Assembly: GCA_902787575.1 (NCBI GenBank)
Contig: CADAGX010000002.1
Coordinates: 219,809-283,808 of the forward strand
DNA from: an uncultured Bacteroidales bacterium
Lineage (GTDB): Bacteria; Bacteroidota; Bacteroidia; Bacteroidales; Bacteroidaceae
Reading direction: 5' to 3'
Length of the DNA: 64,000 nt
The translations under genes and the position numbers were made by a program. Of the stretch, positions 61,545 through 64,000 are shown in pieces. Numbering within the stretch: position 1 is the first letter of the stretch; every line of letters begins with the position of its first letter. Below the pieces are notes generated by a model, which did not search any database, was not told where the DNA came from, and worked only from the letters and a program-made list of their open reading frames with translations.

Positions 61545-61600
61545 ATGTGATTAGTTTAGTGTGTTACAGACAGCCCCAACTATGGACTGTGAACTATGGA

Positions 61601-63316
61601 CTAAATCTTTATTCTCGTTCCCAGTCGGGCCTCCACCACGTTCACCACATAGTCGCCCAGCTTCTCGCATTCGTTGATGAGGTCCATGTAAATGGTACCT
61701 ACCGCATACGAATACTCATGCTTGTTGATGTCGCTGATGTTTTGCGACTTCAGCTGGTTGCGGTAGTTGTTTATCTCGTTCTCTATGTTGTACGTGCGAT
61801 TTATGTCGAAGCCTTCCTTCCGTCCGCCAATGAGCTGATTCATCTGTGTCAGCGCCTGGTCTGTCAGCGCCATCATCTCTAGGATGCGCGAATACTGCTT
61901 CTGCGTAAAGTGGTCCTTGTTGCCGAGCACTTTGCGGTTGATGGTGCGAGCCATGTTGTAGCACGAGTCGCCGATACTTTCTATCTCCGAAATCTCGCGT
62001 AGCATGGCGCGAATCTTTGCTTTCGTCTCGTCGCTCAGGTGCGCGTCGCTCACTTGGTCCAGATATTTGGCAATGCTGATTTCCAGATTGTCAGAGATGT
62101 TCTCGTACTTCTCGATGCGGCTGAAGAGTTTTGCAAACTGCTGTTTGTCTTTCTCCGTCAGCAACTCGCGCACCATGTCGAACATGCTCTGAATCCTCTC
62201 GCTGAATGCTTGTATCTCCTTCTGCGCCTCCAGTACCGATAGTTCGGGCGTCTTCATGATACCCGAGGTGATGAAATGCAGGCGGAAGTCTTCCTCCTCT
62301 TTGACGCGCTTCGGCTTGATGATACGGCACACGAACTTTTCTATCTGCGGCACAAACCATATTTGCAGCAGCGTGTTGGCCGTGTTGAACGTGGTGTGGA
62401 ACGCTGCCAGCACGAAGGCGGCCTTGGCCAGGTTGTCTGCGTAGCCGGCATCGCTCGGCTCCATGCTGCGGTCGAATCCCACGAGCGAGCAAACGAGGTT
62501 CACCAGCGGCTTCAGCAGCACCAGCGCCCAAGCGGCTCCCACCACGTTGATGCTCAGGTGAGCAAAGGCAGCTCGGCGCGCATGTATCGTGGCACCAGTG
62601 GCAACGATGTTGGCCGTAATGGTGGTGCCGACGTTCTCGCCCAGCACCAGCATGATGCCTTGGTCTATGTGCAGCACTCCGGTGGCGCAGAGCGTCATGG
62701 TGATGGCCATGATGGCTGCCGACGACTGCACGCAGAGTGTCAGCACCGTGCCTATCAGCAGGAAGAGGAGCGAGTTCCAGAGGTTCGGCTCGTTGAAGTG
62801 CTCGAAGAAAGTGCTGATGGCAGCATTCGTTGCCGGGTCGTCCACCAGTGCAAAGCCGGTGGCCTTCAGCGTGGCAAGACCAAGAAAGAGAAATGCTACA
62901 CCAAAGAGGAAGTCACCCACGATGCGGCGCTTCTTCATATAGATAAGGATGATGCCCAGGAAGAAAGCCGGATAGACGAAGTTTACTACGTTTCCTGCAA
63001 ATCCCAGCGACATAATCCATGCTGTCACCGTCGTGCCGATGTGGGCGCCCATGATGACCGAGATGGCCTGTGCCAGCGTCAGCAGTCCCGCGTTCACAAA
63101 GGAGACAGTCATCAGCGTGGTGGCAGTGGAAGACTGCACGGCTGCCGTGATGAAGGTGCCCGTCAGCACACCCATAAATCGGTTGGTGGTCATGGCACCC
63201 AGTACGTGGCGCAACTGCGGGCCCGCCATCTTCTGCAGCGCTTCGCTCATGGCTTTCATACCGAACATCAAGAGTGCCAGCGACCCCAGAAGTTTGAAGA
63301 TAATCAGGTAGGACAT
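61601..63316 (-). CDS. Na+/phosphate cotransporter family protein with PhoU-like C-terminus
   Basis: 571 aa. Two Na/Pi-cotransporter repeats contain the hallmark QSSTATT (61-67) and QSSAAIMA (about 217), with about 8-9 membrane helices over the first 310 residues. Residues about 350-571 are helical with PhoU-like segments (ISEIESIGDSCYNMARTIN, NECEKLGDYVVNVVEA). Imports phosphate with sodium or, in the YjbB type, exports excess phosphate. Confidence 0.95.
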   Translation of the reverse strand: MSYLIIFKLLGSLALLMFGMKAMSEALQKMAGPQLRHVLGAMTTNRFMGVLTGTFITAAVQSSTATTLMTVSFVNAGLLTLAQAISVIMGAHIGTTVTAWIMSLGFAGNVVNFVYPAFFLGIILIYMKKRRIVGDFLFGVAFLFLGLATLKATGFALVDDPATNAAISTFFEHFNEPNLWNSLLFLLIGTVLTLCVQSSAAIMAITMTLCATGVLHIDQGIMLVLGENVGTTITANIVATGATIHARRAAFAHLSINVVGAAWALVLLKPLVNLVCSLVGFDRSMEPSDAGYADNLAKAAFVLAAFHTTFNTANTLLQIWFVPQIEKFVCRIIKPKRVKEEEDFRLHFITSGIMKTPELSVLEAQKEIQAFSERIQSMFDMVRELLTEKDKQQFAKLFSRIEKYENISDNLEISIAKYLDQVSDAHLSDETKAKIRAMLREISEIESIGDSCYNMARTINRKVLGNKDHFTQKQYSRILEMMALTDQALTQMNQLIGGRKEGFDINRTYNIENEINNYRNQLKSQNISDINKHEYSYAVGTIYMDLINECEKLGDYVVNVVEARLGTRIKI

Positions 63317-63411
63317 CTCGTTCTATCTTTTAGTTTGTGAATGAATTAGTTCGTGAGTCGTTGAGTCCTCCTCGTCTCAAATCCCTCTTCCCCAATCCTC
63401 GTATTTGTCTG

Positions 63412-63442
63412 CAAAGATAGCGCAAACGAGCGGAATGCGCAA
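63412..63442 (-). promoter_or_regulatory. Promoter of the Na/Pi cotransporter gene
   Basis: Minus-strand TATCTTTG at 63419-63412 with TTG (63442-63440) 20 bp upstream, a good match in spacing. It leaves a leader of roughly 90 nt. Confidence 0.7.
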
Positions 63443-63790
63443 GAAAAGAAACGGAATTTTCTGCGCGAAGCGTGGTGTGATGCGCACCCCCCTTGTCATT
63501 CTAATCTTGGCTCTCTGTAGGGAATTTGCTTGTCAAATTCCGAAACGCGAACACTTGCCATGCGGTCTTTGACAAGCAAAGACCCTACCCGTGATGTTTA
63601 CTCTTCACAAAGCATCTGGCTCGTTGTAGGGCAATCGCGCGTTATGCGTTCAAGCGATTGGTGAGGGCGCAGCCCGAAGGCGGGGCTTGTCAAATTCCGC
63701 GCGACATGGGACACACCACACCTTGCCCACCATTGTCATTCTGAGGGAGCGAAGCGGATGAAGAATCCCACCACCCAGTAACACAAAAAG

Positions 63791-63894
63791 CCCCTCTCCT
63801 CGGAGAGGGGTTTGGGGTGAGGGCTTCCCCTCTCCTCGGAGAGGGGTTTGGGGTGAGGGCTTCCCCTTCTCCAGAGTTGGATAGGGGTGAGGTT
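63791..63894. repeat. Two and a half tandem 36-bp GC-rich repeats
   Basis: Units 63791-63826 and 63827-63862 are identical; a degenerate third unit reaches about 63894. Each has CCCCTCTCCTCGGAGAGGGG, a perfect 20-bp palindrome, then TTTGGGGTGAGGGCTT. Similar theme to the 44-bp repeats at 49688-49819. Confidence 0.92.
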
Positions 63895-63911
63895 TTGAGG
63901 CCGTAAGGCTA

Positions 63912-64000
63912 CTACTTGACCATGACTTTTATTGCCTTTTCCCCTATCTTCACGATGGCTGTCGAGCCAGGATGGAGTGAGGTGTAAATGGTGGCAAGGC
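63912..64000 (-). CDS. C-terminal end of a secreted protein (cut by window edge)
   Basis: The minus-strand frame is open at the right edge and ends at the TAG at 63912-63914. The visible 28 residues, with TIYTSLHPGSTAIVKIGEKA followed by IKVMVK, look like the beta-hairpin tail found at the C-termini of secreted Bacteroidota enzymes and surface proteins. The main part of the protein is outside the window, so no function can be given. Confidence 0.65.
   Translation of the reverse strand, partial: LATIYTSLHPGSTAIVKIGEKAIKVMVK

Larger units (their letters stand above)
63317..63911. other. 595-bp intergenic mosaic: promoter plus several repeat modules
   Basis: No gene. Contents: the Na/Pi promoter (63412-63442); two hairpin modules, GGAATTTG/CAAATTCC (63521-63528 with 63534-63541) and GGTCTTTG/CAAAGACC (63564-63571 with 63577-63584); a CAATCGC/GCGATTG inverted pair (63632-63638 with 63654-63660); and a second copy of the 14-mer CTTGTCAAATTCCG (63529-63542 and 63686-63699). 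Also present are two copies of TTGTCATTCT (63493-63502, 63733-63742), the second followed by GAGGGAGCGAAGCGGATGAA, and the 36-bp tandem repeats. These look like widely dispersed intergenic repeat modules. Confidence 0.75.

Overview
The window reads as chromosomal DNA of a member of the Bacteroidota, most likely order Bacteroidales near Prevotella; species cannot be fixed from sequence alone. The grounds are the Bacteroidota-type -7 promoter box TAnnTTTG ahead of most transcription units, scarce Shine-Dalgarno sequences, several secreted proteins ending in the Prevotella-style C-terminal tail (nGKKvlvK), and a moderately GC-rich codon usage that produces long spurious antisense ORFs. No tRNA, rRNA, CRISPR array, insertion sequence or phage gene was seen.

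Layout. 3-3062: 3' part of a secreted GLUG/propeller-like surface protein. 3369-4896: cysS. 4930-10619 (minus): a chained operon of ECF sigma factor, small membrane anti-sigma candidate, a 141-aa secreted protein, a 1023-aa MG2-type macroglobulin-like protein and a carboxypeptidase-regulatory-like protein. 10811-13665 (minus): sirtuin, TGS/uridine-kinase-type nucleoside kinase and a Fur-family regulator. 13779-16230: three tandem FKBP prolyl isomerases. 16401-26574: argS, an RNase H, a glycosidase-like lipoprotein, an MsbA-like exporter and two tandem LtaS/MdoB-like phosphotransferases, closely spaced in one direction. 26751-28445 (minus): a TPR-TM-AraC regulator.

28803-49681 is the accessory heart of the window: six consecutive plus-strand genes for envelope or secreted proteins. 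They are an 884-aa secreted protein, a 588-aa outer-membrane beta-barrel, a 3585-aa giant protein (TANFOR-like N-terminus, very long beta-rich middle, about 1050-residue helical tail), a fibronectin-III-like protein and two lipoproteins. I infer that they form one surface-exposed assembly of unknown function. A duplicated ~110-residue module (signature GExRG ... GxEITFRA) links the first and fifth genes.

49866-51434 holds a DUF1573 protein and a lipid A-type acyltransferase. 51458-59751 is a lipooligosaccharide or surface-glycan cluster (UDP-galactopyranose mutase, five glycosyltransferases, an acyltransferase and a WaaP/InaA-like kinase). The right end has an orphan membrane protein, a nucleoside hydrolase, a Na/Pi cotransporter, a repeat-rich intergenic mosaic and the last codons of another secreted protein.

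The most unusual non-coding signal is a family of four intergenic arrays (about 3181-3258, 10733-10808, 26588-26665, 50279-50377) built from a 12-bp dyad core, ideally GCGACGCGTCGC, repeated with a strict 22-bp pitch. They sit at transcription-unit boundaries, next to T or A runs. I do not recognise this family.
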